Source: Phyto melanocephala
Lineage: Eukaryota > Arthropoda > Insecta > Diptera > Rhinophoridae
Assembly (NCBI GenBank): GCA_941918925.1
Contig: OW799233.1
Span: forward strand, 40,090,473-40,154,472
Direction of reading: 5' to 3'
DNA: 64,000 bases
The position numbers and the translations under genes were made by a program. Shown here piece after piece: positions 20,706 to 32,770 of the stretch. Below the pieces are notes generated by a model. That model had not been told where the DNA came from. It saw only the letters and a list, made by a program, of their open reading frames with translations, and ran no database searches. Every line of letters begins with the position of its first letter. Position 1 is the first letter of the stretch.

Positions 20706-22090
20706 TTTCCATAAAATACAAAGGATACTACAATTTTATTTTAAAAGTGTTGCCGAAGCAAAGAGTTGCAATAATTGCTATACATTGTACGTTAATGAGC
20801 CTTATTAGCCTCCATTTTCTTTTGCTACCTTTAGAGTTACCAGTATAATAGTGTAAAACCACCTTTAAGTACATGTGTTTTGCTTATGAGTTAAGGTGGC
20901 TTCACATTATTCTACTGAGTATTACGACTTGTCATAAACTCAAATCAAATGAAAAAGTGAAATAGTGTGAACACAATATGAAAGTGGTATTTTTCATTGA
21001 AATTTTTATTTCAAGAAAGTACTTCCATATGTTAATGTAGGGTTAACGAATGTAGTAGTCAATGAAATGCCATAAAAATCAGTATGCAAAAATACGACTG
21101 TATTATATTCTCTATCTCTGATGGAAATAACAAAATACTACGCAGATTGTATTTTATTTCAAGTGTGATAGTGTAGACAAAAATTGTAATTAGAATATTT
21201 TCTATTTGATTTTTTAAAATCAGACCAACAATAATTTTATTTTGCTCTGACAAAGGACAATATTATAATTCGAACTCGCGTCTAAAAACAGTTTGTATTT
21301 ATTATAACCACCACCATTTTGTAATACTGTTTTTAACAAACGGAGTTTTATTTTGGTTTCTACACAACAGAGAGAGCTAATGTGGGTATTAAATGAGAGG
21401 ACTTGGCTTGATAAAATGGCAGTCAAAAAATTTATATAAATTTATATCCCATCAATATGGTATAACACGAAAGTTCTTGACTAGTAGAATACAGTGAACT
21501 ATAAACAAATTTAAAATCAAAAATTTTGTTGTAAATAATACGATGTGGTCATTATAGATATGTATGCATATGGCGGTAAAGGGTATTATTAGATTCGGCA
21601 AAATAGCACTTTTTCATGTTTTGATTTATGCTTGAGCTTTAAATAATTATTGCATGACGTCGTTTAACAAAAGTTTTGTTTTTTAAATAAAAAAAAGTTA
21701 ATATTTCTAATCAATAAAGGAACTATCGCGTACCGTGGAAATTTCAAATGTAAATATGACGATGTTTAACTCTTCATCTTATATGATAGCAAAGGAACTT
21801 AATTTAAGCCAATTGCTTATAAGACTGCTGAAATGGCGAGACGTACATATATGTACATTTCTTCTTAATCGATTTTTATAAAACTTGCCACGCAAATAGA
21901 ATTCTGTTGGCACCGCAAAAGTGGGCAATGCCAAGCCTACATTTCTTACTTGCATTCATATGGGGAAACCATTTTATTTAATTAGATTCAGAACCACATA
22001 TGGCGTCTAAAACTATCCACTCGCAATTAAATATTGCACTAAAAAAATTCTAAATATTATAGCTTATTTCAACAAATGTGTTGCCTAAGC
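20706..22090. other. No recognisable feature
   Basis: AT-rich. A motif TTCACATTATTCTACTGAG followed by TATTACGACTTGTCAT at 20895-20935 resembles the arms of the inverted-repeat element just downstream. Otherwise nothing. Confidence 0.4.
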
Positions 22091-22783
22091 CCAGTTAAGA
22101 CTATAATACAAGTCGTATGACATGTCGAAAATTCTTGTAGAACGGACAAAGTAGAATAGTGTAAAAGCAAATTGTATTCAGTAGTAGAAAACATGAGAGA
22201 AAACACGGATAAAAATTTGACAAGCGGACCGTATTTTTTCATTTTTTAAATCGTTTTAAAAAATGGAGCATTTCATTAGATCAGAGGTGTATTTTTATGT
22301 AGTCATTGGCACACACATTAAGGGTGTGCTAGCAATTCTAAAACAATGACAAAAACAACATGTATATTTTTGATTGCGGCACACAGAGTAGAAGAAAATT
22401 GTTTGTTGTTTCTGTAGTTTTTGTAGAACTGCAAACACCATTAATTGTTTTATTCATTAAACACGTTCAGAAACAAATGAAAAAGAATAAAACTAAAATT
22501 TTATTTTTGTAAAAAACGTAAAACACCTTATTTAATTTAAAAGTAGATTTTTATTTTAATTTTTGTACTCGCGATTATAATTTGTTGTGTTAATAAGATT
22601 CTTAGTTTGTTTATTTTTCTAAATCATTCTACTTTGATTCTACTTTACACTTGTAGTGTAAACGCAAAAAAACTTGCATTATACTTTTGCTCTCATTTTC
22701 GTGAGTACGGAGAGAATTTCATCACATTTTGCTTCTACAAAATCTCGTTGAAATTTTACGACTTGTATTATAGTCTAAACTGG
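22091..22783. repeat. Possible TIR element (27-bp inverted repeat)
   Basis: CCAGTTAAGACTATAATACA at 22091, continuing AGTCGTA to 22117, is the reverse complement of 22757-22783 with one base missing. Adjacent inner sequence is loosely similar as well (a TTGTAGAA motif in both arms). About 690 bp, no coding capacity. Target duplication is not clear, so outer limits are uncertain. Confidence 0.4.
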
Positions 22784-23429
22784 CCTCTAATAGCATTGGC
22801 AAAAACAAAAATTTAAATCAAAAGCGTAAACGAATAATATTTGCTAAAAAAGAGGCATGAATTATTTACGTTACAAGCCTCATGTATACTCATATGTTTT
22901 TTTTAATAGAGAATCTAGGTTTTCATCAAACGTTGGGCAAAAGAATTTAAGGACCCTTTATTACCAAAAGATTTTTTACGTCAGTTGTAAGAACGATTTT
23001 TGTATGGGATTGTATGGGATTCTTTCTATGACATTCATACTGATTTTATCGAATCTTTGCGGAAATAGTTCTTACTTGTTTGTCTTAGACATATCTATGG
23101 AGTATATTTTGCGCTTACATGCAAACGCATTATGCTAAATGCTTCATTTTTCGTTAAACTTTTTAATGGAAATGTTTAATTCGATTTTCTTTTAAGTAAG
23201 ATATCATTGAATGTTCCTCCATTCACATCATGATCCCTTAACGTTGAAACTTTAAAATCAAACTACGAAATAGCAGACTCGTTTAGAAAATTATGTTGTT
23301 ATTTTGTTATTTTATTTCTCTCTAAATGCTCATGTTATAAAACGCAACATTATTTTAAGTTTAAACACTTAATTATCTGTATAACAAATATTATATTAAA
23401 TCTGTAAGGGAACTTAAATAAATAAATAA
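22784..23429. other. No recognisable feature
   Basis: A 93-codon plus-strand frame (22857-23138) has no motif I know; likely chance. Confidence 0.4.
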
Positions 23430-23926
23430 AACAAACAAAAAGAAGAAGCCACTATTTGCCCAATAGAATTTTTAAATAAATTGCTCAATATGGAACTTAA
23501 AATTTGACCGACAGTCATCAATCTTCCAAATATTCACCAGTAGAACAAATTTGACAATGAGACTTTAAAAATAAGAAAGTTCTTATTCGGATTTGCCATT
23601 TTGGCTTATTCGAACTTAATTTTTAAATCGTCTTGCCTCCAGTTCTTGACTGTTTAAGACTCACACACCCTCCACAATCTAGGTTGCGTGCTGAAAGACA
23701 GATAGCTGTTAAATAGTCAATCACTAACGTCAAAGTTGTTCAGTAAAATTAGTCGAATATAAGCAAGACGTAAATTTAAACATTTACTGTATATTGACAA
23801 TTTTGTCCAGCCGCACATAAAAAGGCCTTCACTAGTTGGTTGCCAAATATCAAAACGAGAAAATTTTTATCGAATCTCCTCAATAAGTATTTTAAATAAA
23901 ACAACAATATTTACAATAAATACATT
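23430..23926 (-). repeat. Duplicated 3' flank of IR copy 4
   Basis: Close match to 11578-12077 (copy 2) and, over its last 170 bases, to the start of the window (copy 1). Confidence 0.8.
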
Positions 23927-25768
23927 TTATTTGTTAAGCATTTTGTGAGCAATCATTTCTAGTATAAAAACTATAATTGCAAATACAATTGATAATGTGA
24001 AGAAAATCCAAACCCAATAAAGGTCATCCACACACAATGGCTTATTCAAAACGGGATATGAAATATTTACAGGAATAGCCGTTCCAGTTGCAACTACATC
24101 TTCGTATGATTTACTCATCCAATAATTCAAGAGACCAGACTGCAATGTATTTAGTATAATATCATTGAAACGTTGAATAAAATATGAGTTTGAGACGAGC
24201 GGAATAGAAGACTGCACCATTGTATTTGGGCACATTTTTGAAGAGAAGCGAAAAAACTTCTCATTGAAATAATTTTGCAAATTATCGTAGTAAAACATTT
24301 TTGAGCTGAGAGTCGGATAAGCAAAACGACGGTCAAACGAATCACGCAAGCGGAAATATTCTGCAATATTATTCACCAAATACAATTTAGGATACAAAAA
24401 AGACAAGGACCCATTAGTTTTATTATGTACCATCTCTAATTCGTTTTTACCTAAAGCCAGCCTTATAGGTGATTTAGCCAAGTCTTCGTAGGTGCTTATT
24501 TCTGGCTCTAACGGAGGTTGGGTTAAATACGAATTTAAGTGAGAACTAAAAATCGTGTAAATTGTTAAACCTGATAGCATTAACATTGAGTAAATAAGTT
24601 TGAGTGAAGTTATTTCGTAGACGGAATAAACGAAACTCTGACCCAATACTCCACGAATTGCAATATCGTTTACTAAGATTTCCGGCCATTTATAACGCCA
24701 ATTGTTGCAATATTTACGGCAGAAGGCCAAATAAAACACAACTGTGAATGTTACAATCAGTACTACGGCAATGCGGACTACCTGCGATTGTAAGACCATA
24801 AGAAACATGTCTTTAAATTTTAAAGGTTTTTCCATGGGTAGTAGCAGGCAATATTTTGATATTTCAAATGGATAGGTAAAATCGTTGAAATCCGTATTCA
24901 AAAGCTGAGGCAGTACACTGACCGGTATGTCTAGAGAGTGATTATTTACTAATCCCCTAATGTCCCTATAATCCACGACCACATCATGGGGCACTTTGAT
25001 TGGAAAATAAAGAGAAGCATTCAAAGTCTCTGCTATTGCTCGTACAAAACGTCCCATATAACCAATAAGTACAGTTTCATTTTTGTCATTAGTATATTCC
25101 ATTGCTCGTGGTTTCGAGTGATCTGCAATCGTGCGCAACTTGTAACCTTTTAAATCTCTTAAACGATCTGGTAGCAAAGGGAATGCCTTGCTATTTGGAT
25201 CATATAATCCCAATTCCATTTCAAATACTGGAAAAATAGTATATTGCGCATATTTTCGGGATGTATGGAAATCTTTAAAAATGACCACCACATTAAGCAT
25301 CTTCAATTTATGGCAATAGCGGAAGAAACCATCTAGTTGCTTTAAGTCCAGTTCCCCACTCAAGAGATCCATTAAAATGATTATTCTTGTGTAACGCATA
25401 TTATCAAGAATTTTTGCCAGTTGCTCCAAGATATTGTAATTGTATGATGTCGTGCATACTATAGAGATAATTTGACTGTTGAAATATTTGCGATATGAGT
25501 CTGTCTTATTTCCAGTTATCACAGTTATAGGCATCTCCTGAAGCTTAAAATGTTCCAAAATATTATGGCAATACTGATGTTTGTTGCCTTCGTTGAGTAT
25601 TAAAACTCCCTCATACACCTTTTGCTCCAATAATTTTCTAAGAATGACTCCGTGAAACTTTTGCTCTATTTCGTAATTTTCTATTTTATTGTCGGTTAAT
25701 ATATTATGAGACATACCCCTAGTATGTTCTTTAGTAAAGAATAATACAATTAAAAGTGTTTTCAGCAT
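23927..25768 (-). CDS. Divergent ionotropic receptor, copy 4 (intact)
   Basis: 613 codons, all domains as in copy 1, to which it is closest in S1: the variable block near residues 271-292 is identical to copy 1. Private differences include ILMDLLSGELD (about residues 130-141) in the N-terminal region, YTNDK near 225, and a C-terminal ILEMIAHKMLNK. Same conserved start, leader and AATAAA overlapping the stop. Being intact and recently duplicated, it is presumably functional; ligand unknown. Confidence 0.9.
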   Translation of the reverse strand: MLKTLLIVLFFTKEHTRGMSHNILTDNKIENYEIEQKFHGVILRKLLEQKVYEGVLILNEGNKHQYCHNILEHFKLQEMPITVITGNKTDSYRKYFNSQIISIVCTTSYNYNILEQLAKILDNMRYTRIIILMDLLSGELDLKQLDGFFRYCHKLKMLNVVVIFKDFHTSRKYAQYTIFPVFEMELGLYDPNSKAFPLLPDRLRDLKGYKLRTIADHSKPRAMEYTNDKNETVLIGYMGRFVRAIAETLNASLYFPIKVPHDVVVDYRDIRGLVNNHSLDIPVSVLPQLLNTDFNDFTYPFEISKYCLLLPMEKPLKFKDMFLMVLQSQVVRIAVVLIVTFTVVFYLAFCRKYCNNWRYKWPEILVNDIAIRGVLGQSFVYSVYEITSLKLIYSMLMLSGLTIYTIFSSHLNSYLTQPPLEPEISTYEDLAKSPIRLALGKNELEMVHNKTNGSLSFLYPKLYLVNNIAEYFRLRDSFDRRFAYPTLSSKMFYYDNLQNYFNEKFFRFSSKMCPNTMVQSSIPLVSNSYFIQRFNDIILNTLQSGLLNYWMSKSYEDVVATGTAIPVNISYPVLNKPLCVDDLYWVWIFFTLSIVFAIIVFILEMIAHKMLNK

Positions 25769-26505
25769 TTCGATAGATTTATTTCACTTCCGTAGCGCCG
25801 ATGTTATAACTAAATTGAATTCAACTCATCCTTAATATTTTATACAAACACGAACTTCAGAAAAGTATTATTTTGGTATTAATTATGGCACTTATTGTTA
25901 ATACGCTTTTGTATTTATAACATTTGTATTACATTTCAATTAGCAACAGTAATTATTGCTTAGAAAAGTACAAAGTATATGATTTTTGAAAGTGTAACTC
26001 CTCACAAGCCATATGATATTAAAGCAGTTACCGACATATTCTAATATGCTTTTTTCTCGTCAGGCAACTGTCAGCTTTATTTACTTAGTATACTACCTAT
26101 ACCTATAGGTCAGAAAGTTCATGTACATAAGTGTATTCATAAGTATGTAAAATATTTTATAAAAATGTTTCAGTTTTGATGAATATCTAATTTTAAAAAA
26201 GAAATAAGTATTTTATGCATTAATATAAATACATACCACTTGTAAGTTGTTACTGTAATTCCGCCATACTTTTTAGATTAGGATTGGATAGTACATTGAA
26301 TTAAATCCAAACAAAATAAATGACGTTAGTCAACCTACATATGTATTTTAAATTAAGGGGCTTAGAACACAAGGGTCCAGTTGACTTATGTGTAATTATG
26401 GGAAAAAGAGATTAAAGTTAAATTGCTTTAAAAAATCTGTAATGCGATGCAATCTAGAATAATACCTCTTAATTAATAGAGATATAACAATATATTTAAA
26501 TCTAT
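25769..26505 (-). promoter_or_regulatory. Core promoter and 5' flank of IR copy 4
   Basis: TATA box starting at 25844 and initiator A at 25816 on the minus strand (28 bases). The flank matches copy 1 through to about 26505, where a fragment of a DINE-1-like head (AACAAGTAAGAGCACTATAT) begins. Confidence 0.7.
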
Positions 26506-26507
26506 AA

Positions 26508-26530
26508 ATAACAAGTAAGAGCACTATATA
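26508..26530 (+). repeat. Head fragment of a DINE-1-like element
   Basis: Only AACAAGTAAGAGCACTATAT remains, 120 bases before a longer copy with the same head. It could be an abortive insertion or a deletion remnant. Confidence 0.5.
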
Positions 26531-26629
26531 TAATAAAGAAACTTGAATTTATAATATAAATTGAATAAAAATATTTTTTATTGAAAAAAATATTATTCTC
26601 TAGATACGAGATCAAATATGAGCACAAAA

Positions 26630-29072
26630 AATAACAAGGAAGAGCACTATCTTCGGCTGTGCCGAATCTTTTATACCCACCACCAATTTTGTATACATTT
26701 AAAGCACAATATTTATTATTTTGTTAATCATTATGGAAAAATCTCTGTATAATAAAATACGTATGACTTTCTTTGTAGAGGGTGGTTAAATTTTAAGGGC
26801 CCATGTTGAAGGTGAACTACACCTAGTCTTTAAATTTCTTTTCTGCATTTCATTTGACATTTCTCAATTTTAAACTTACTCAATTTGATCCGTGGAAAGA
26901 CTCGCAAATGAGCAACGCTTTAAAGTTATTCAGATTTTTTATAAAAATGGGCGTTCAAATCAAAATGCATTTTGTGTACTTTGTGATTCTTTTGATCAAC
27001 ATAATCGTTCAAATTCGTCCACAATCGGGAGAATTGAAAAAAATATTTAAATTTCTGCAAAACAGGTCTGTACAAAATGTTAGAAAATCTGTGAATGCCT
27101 TCTTAGTTCGTTGAGTGGGAACCACTGCTGGTTTTTGCGATAGTGTGGCAAAAGAGCAGTCAACCTCGCCTCATCATCATGCCAAACAATTGAGCATCAA
27201 CATTGTCATTGAAAATGTTGACCATCAGATAGAGGAGTGGCACCAAGGATGGGGGGAGCCATTTGGCCGATTTTTTGTTAAATACATAATTGAACCATAC
27301 AAATATTATAATTACAAAAAGAAATAATAATAATATCCTAAATAATTTGTGTTTTATTTAAATTCAATATCGGTCCTTAAAATTTAACCACCCTTTATAA
27401 CTTCGATATGCTACTAAAATGCTTTTGTAAATGTAGTCTTTCAATGAAAGTGGGCGTTAAAGTAGGCGTGTCAATAAAGTTTCTGCTAATAAATACAACT
27501 TAGATATTTCAATATAGTCCTTTATTTTCCCAAAAACTTTGTCAATAGAGAAATTACATGAATTTAAGATAAACCGTTATATGGGAGGTAGGCGTTAAAG
27601 TGGGCGTGTCCCCTAAACTTTTTGGCACAACAATAACATTGATTAGAGGGACATACGTAGCAAATTTGATCTTCATACCTCTAACTTTGGCGGTTCTATG
27701 AGCTTTTAAATTTCATTAACGGTAGATAACGTGAAAAGTGGGCGTTATAGTAGGCGTGTCAAAGTTGTTTTTGCGAATGAGTTCAACTTAGGTGTTTCAA
27801 TATAGCCCTTTATTTTTCCAAAATATTTATTAATAGAGAACTTATATGAATTTTAGGTAAAACGTAATATAGGAGGTGGGCGTAAAAGTGGGCGTGGCAC
27901 CTTAATTTTCTGGCACAGTAAGGACATTGTCTAGGGGGATATACGTAGCAAATGCTATTATCATACCTCTTATTTTTGGCGGTTTTATGAGCTTTTAAAT
28001 TTCATTAACGGTAGATAACGTGAAAAGTGGGCGTTATAGTAGGCGTGTCAAAGTTGTTTTTGCGAATGAGTTCAACTTAGGTGTTTCAATATAGCCCTTT
28101 ATTATTCCAAAATATTTATTAATAGAGAAATTATATGAATTTTAGGTAAAACGTAATATAGGAGGTGGGCGTAAAAGTGGGCGTGGCACCTTAATTTTCT
28201 GGCACAGTAAGGACATTGTCTAGGGGGATATACGTAGCAAATGCTATTATCATACCTCTTATTTTTGGCGGTTTTATGAGCTTTTAAATTTCATTAACGG
28301 TAGATAACGTGAAAAGTGGGCGTTATAGTAGGCGTGTCAAAGTTATTTTTGTGAATGAGTACGACTTAGGTGTTTCAATATAGCCCTTTATTATTCCAAA
28401 ATCTTTTTTAATAGAGAAATTATATGCATTTTAGGTAAAACGTTATATGGGAGGTGGGCGTTAAAGTAGGCGTGCCACATTGATTGACTAAAAAGCAAAG
28501 TGTGCAAAATTTCAGAGTCGTACATCAATTTTTATGACGTTTTTATTTTCAAATAAACCGAAAAATACACTGTGCGGTATAAATTTTCGTACATTTTGAT
28601 CGATAACTCCTCTCCAAATGCATAGATTTAGATAATTTTCAAAGAAAAATATTGTTTTTACCCAGGAAATATATATTCAAAGTTTCATGAGTCTACGTTA
28701 ATGCGTTTGGACAGAATTCCATTTTATTCGATGTTTGAATGACACGGTTTTTTTGACCTACTCTTGCTTTTCGAGCTATAACTCTCTTCCTAATATTCCG
28801 ATTTAGCCCATTTTTAATACCAAACAAATTTTGTCTATAAGAAAGATTCTGGCATAATTTGAGCCCCCTAGCTTTTTCGGTGCGACCTCTATCGTGCTTT
28901 CAACAGACGGACAGAAGGACAGACGGACGGACATAGCTAGATCGTTATAAAATCAAACCCCGATTTAGAATATATATACTTTATGGGGTCTAAAATGGAT
29001 ATTTCGATGTGTTACAAACGGAATGACAAAATGAATATACCCCCACCATTTTTTTGGTGGCGGGTATAAAAA
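26630..29072 (+). mobile_element. INE-1/DINE-1-like element, long copy with MITE
   Basis: Head AACAAGGAAGAGCACTAT with the TTCGGCTGTGCCGAA hairpin, body, MITE at 26778-27395, then a long run of GTGGGCGT monomers. Two successive 289-bp units (27721-28009 and 28010-28298) are almost identical and the next (from 28299) is partial, so the array has expanded recently. Tail with GACGGACGGACATAGC, ATATATATACTTTATGGGG and GGTGGCGGGTATAAAAA is intact. Confidence 0.8.
26778..27395 (+). mobile_element. Mariner-derived MITE nested in a DINE-1-like element
   Basis: Best-preserved ends of the set: GAGGGTGGTTAAATTTTAAG at the start, CTTAAAATTTAACCACCCTT at the end, flanked by TA on both sides (CTTTGTA and TATAACTTCG). 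Contains the same helix-turn-helix remnant and C-terminal remnant. Confidence 0.88.
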
Positions 29073-29164
29073 TACAGGTACTTCAGCTTTGAGATCAAAA
29101 ATAAAATCATTAGAATTCAATTTCAAAAACATGTAAATACAATGTATAACTAAAATAATTAAAA
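29073..29164. other. Short AT-rich spacer
   Basis: Nothing recognisable between the DINE-1-like tail and the hAT remnant. Confidence 0.4.
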
Positions 29165-29310
29165 AAATATAACGTAAAAGTTTTTAACGACTTGGAAAAT
29201 AGCCTTTTAATATTCTCGAAGCGTTTATCGACTGGTCAGAAAGTCTATTTCTGATTTTATTAACAAGTTGCCTTGTTACAGAAAACACTCGTTTACTTTA
29301 TATCGATGTT
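29165..29310 (-). pseudogene. hAT transposase C-terminal dimerisation remnant
   Basis: The minus strand codes SKRVFSVTRQLVNKIRNRL, followed by a segment ending GYFPS and a stop. This matches the hATC signature (S-E-RVFS....N..RNRL), with Lys in place of the usual Glu and an in-frame stop just upstream. About 45 codons remain; nothing clear of the catalytic domain is left upstream. Confidence 0.6.
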
Positions 29311-29589
29311 GGACGAATAGTTACAAGTGCATTTAACAAATATACAATATTATGCGTTTTTTGACCACTTCCCACAAAAAATTTTAACTCTTTCTTTATA
29401 GAAATTTTGAAGTATTGGTAACGTGGGCTGCGTTTTTTTTAATTTTTTAACACATTGCCTCAAAAAGTATATCAAATTATTTGTAAAAATATTTTTAAAT
29501 GTAAAGTTTAAAAAAAACCTCGAAGAAAAAATATTTATGGAAAAGGAATCTTACAATGTAAACATCTTGTTTTCAAATCGTAGCCACCT
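29311..29589. other. Unassigned, possibly the rest of the hAT relic
   Basis: AT-rich sequence with no recognisable protein on either strand. A 72-codon plus-strand frame is rich in Lys and Phe and looks like chance. Confidence 0.35.
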
Positions 29590-31055
29590 TTTTCATTTCC
29601 CGGGATCCCGAAAAATAGTCCCGGGAAATCGGGAAAATTAAACAACTCAAATTCCCGGGAAAAAACTCTATTTATAGCACAAAATGTATTTATTTGTTAT
29701 TAACAGTAATCGCGTTGCAATAATCTCTTTATACTAAAATATTTATAACTTTCTTTGTATAACTTCGGTAAGCTAGTAAAATGTTATCGTAAAGTTAGAC
29801 TTTCAATGAAAGTAGGCGTGTCAATAAAGTTTCTGCTAATAAATAAAACTAAAATTTTTCAATATATTCCTTTATTCTTCCAAAAACTTTGTCCATAGCG
29901 AAATTATATGAATTTAAGATAGAACGTTATATGGGAGGTAGGCGTTAAAATGGGCGTGCCACATGCATTGTCTGGCATAACAATTAAATTGACTAGGAAG
30001 GTATATATAGCAAATTATATCATCATACCTCTGATTTTTTCGGTTTTATAAACTTTTGAATTTCATTAACAGTAGATAACGTGAAAAGTGGGCGTTATAG
30101 AAGGCATGCGAACTTATTTATGATAATAAAAAAACTGAGAAATTTCAATATAGTCCTTTATTCTTCCAAAAACTTTGTCCATAGACGTTAAAGTGGGCGG
30201 TCACCTAAATTTTCTGGCGTAACAACGACATTGACTAGAAGGATATATATAGTAAATTTCATCATCATACTTCTAATTTTGTCGGTTTTATGAGCTTATA
30301 AGTTTCACTAACAGTGGATAACGTGAAAAGTGGGCGTTATAGTAGGCGTGTCGAAGTTGTTTCTGCTAATGAATATAACTAAGATATTGCAATGTAGTCC
30401 TTTATTATTCCAAAATTTTCATTCGTAGAGAAATTATATTAATTTGAGGTAAAACGTTATATGGGAGGTGGGCGTAAAAGTGCCACATTTATTTTCCTTT
30501 AGAACAAAGAATTTGACCAAAAAGCCATGTTCGCGAAATTTCAGAATCGTACCTCAAATTTTGTCAGTTTTATTAGGTTTTAAATTTTAAATATACACTG
30601 TGCGGCATAAATTTTCGTACATTTTAATCTATTACTCCTTTCCTAATGCATATATTTAAGCAATTTTCAAGGAAAAATAATATATTTATTCAGGAACACA
30701 AGTCTCTTTTATTCGGTGTTGGAAGGACGCGGTTTTTTCGACCGACTCTTGTATTACGAGCTATAACGCTCTTCCTAATATTCCGATTTAGGCCATTTTC
30801 AATGCTAAACAAACCTTGTGTATAAGAAATATTCTGGCAAAATTTGAGCCCTCTAGCTTCTTCGGTGCGACCTCTACCTCCTTTAAACCGACGGACAGAC
30901 GGACGGACATAGCTAGATCGTCATAAAATCAAACCCCGATTCAGAATATATACATATACTTTATGGGGTCAAAAATGGATATTTCGATGTGTTACAAACG
31001 GAATGAAAAAATGAATATACCCCCACCATTTTTTTTGGTGGCGGGTATAAAAAAA
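29590..31055 (+). mobile_element. INE-1/DINE-1-like element with GGGAAAT-type head
   Basis: Begins with palindromic CCCGGGATCCCG and CCGGGAAATCGGGAAAATTA, a head also found at 9631, and continues with the ordinary body (empty MITE site at TTTGTATAACTTCGG), monomers at 29810, 29935, 30080, 30190, 30320 and 30465, and the full tail to GGTGGCGGGTATAAAAAA. Its 3' end touches an inverted copy at 31065. Confidence 0.7.
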
Positions 31056-31064
31056 TCATGTCCT

Positions 31065-31640
31065 TCCAACATCTAATAAAATGCAATTGTGTTTTTTTCT
31101 GAGGGAGAAAATATTTTTTACCAAAAATTGTTTAAACGTATGCGTTAAAAAAGAGCTATAGATCAAAATGTACGAAAATGTATAGCGCACAGTGTATTTT
31201 TCAGTATATTCAAAAATTTAAACGTAATTAAACTGACAAAATTAAATGTACGATTATGAAATTTTGCAGGAAGTGCTTTTTAGTCAAGGGCTTTGTGCTT
31301 ACGTAAAATCATTGTGATATGCTCACTTTTACGCCCTGGAAAGTGGCCTTATCTCAAACTCATTAAAATTTCTCTATGAAAAAAGATTTTCGAAGAATAA
31401 AGGACTATATGGAAATATCTAAGTTGTATTTATTAGCAGAAACTTTATTGACACGCCTACTTTCATTGAAAGACTAAATTTACTAAAATATTTTACTAGC
31501 ATATCGAAGTTTTGCACAAAAAGTGATACAGATTTGATTATAAAGAGATTATTCCATAGCGATTAACAAAATAATATTGTGCTATAAAAGTACATCAAAT
31601 TGGTGGTGGGTGCTCTTACTTGTTTTAATTTCAAAAGAAT
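31065..31640 (-). mobile_element. INE-1/DINE-1-like element, inverted short copy
   Basis: On the minus strand it runs from AACAAGTAAGAGCACCCACC through the body to the GTTGGAAGGACATGATT section, ending before the ACAGACGG run. The normal tail is absent, and the break coincides with the tail of the preceding copy, giving a tail-to-tail arrangement. Confidence 0.65.
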
Positions 31641-31663
31641 GTTAGAAAAATCTTTTTAATGAA

Positions 31664-31735
31664 AACAAGTAAGAGCAATTTATTCTGCTGGGCCGAGTTT
31701 TTGATAACCACCATCAATTGTGTCTATGCCAAGAA
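31664..31735 (+). mobile_element. Head of an old DINE-1-like copy, interrupted
   Basis: AACAAGTAAGAGCAATTTAT, a decayed hairpin and ACCACCATCAATTGTGTC. The body of such an element reappears at 33226, so 31736-33225, including the HARBI1-like relic, probably lies inside it. Confidence 0.5.
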
Positions 31736-31984
31736 ATGTATTATTCAGGAGTGTAACAGAAACCATATTGGTCTTGATAATTGTCGTTGTTGCAAATCAA
31801 TATTGGTATTTTGAAAATAAAACCAATATTTGAATCAGCTGTTGCTTTCTTTGATTTATTTGTTTATAGGTAATTTTTTATTTTACTTTTTTGCAGAAAA
31901 TTAAAAAACAACTGTTCTGGTTTCATCAAGCCATAAGTGCTATAAAATGAAATGGCATCAGCAGTTGTAAAGATGAGCACTCAG

Positions 31985-32770
31985 CAAAGATGACGAGAAA
32001 CATTATGAGATATTGCAGCAATCCACTTGAGCTGCCGGAGATACTGTAAATAAATTTTTTCCATCATGCGATTGTATTTAAAGATATTTTGCAAATTAAA
32101 CAAATAAGTATTGAAGATATTAAGGGAACTTTGTTGCATTCAAAAAGTTTACTGACTTTACAATTTGCTGCTACATTGCGGATTCTAGCGGAAGAATCAT
32201 GTTAGAGATCAGTTGGCGAAATCAACCATTTTAGATCATATGCTTAAGGTTATGGAGCGGTTAATTAATTTTAAGTGAGTCCAGCTGGAAATGGATAGCA
32301 ACTAAAAACACAGTTCAAGGAACTTTTTCTACAATAAATATAAAATTCCTTCTATAATTGGTTGCATTGCCGTTTCACACGGAAAAATTATAAAGCTAAT
32401 CACTTGCAATCGCATTTTGAATTCTTTCCGGAATTTCTTTATTCTGTCGTGATTTGCACCATCCTGTGGGTTCTTGTATTTATTAAGTTTTATTGTTTTA
32501 AGGCTGTTTTACGAAAAAGTTTTGTGAACTGCTCGGCCAATATTTAGAGCGTGAATTGGTGAATTTTCTTGCCCATTCATTAGGTCATATTTATTGCGTG
32601 GTTCTGAGGGTTACCCTTCTCAAAGTGTTACTTTTGTATTTTTCCGATACCATTTATGCATTGAATATTTCTGAAAAATCGTTTGGTGGACTCTAGAGTT
32701 ATAAAGTCTTTATTTGGCGTTGTGTTACAGAAAAAGTTTTTAGTTGAATTTACTACAACAATTTACAAAA
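31985..32770 (+). pseudogene. PIF/Harbinger (HARBI1-like) nuclease relic
   Basis: Pieces in several frames follow the order of HARBI1-type transposases: CSNPLELPE near 32010, then LQFAATLRILAEES near 32160 with RSVGE after a stop, then YKIPSIIGCIAVSHGKI near 32340 (family GCIDGTHIKI; the catalytic Asp is now Ala), then GSEGYPSQSV near 32600 (family GDSGYP). Several frameshifts and stops. PIF/Harbinger nucleases act with a Myb-like partner; none was seen. Confidence 0.7.

Noticed and set aside
174..25768. Regular spacing of copies 1, 2 and 4 (about 11.9 kb each) as a tandem array unit
   Set aside because: The intervening DNA differs in content and order; the similar distances appear to be coincidence.
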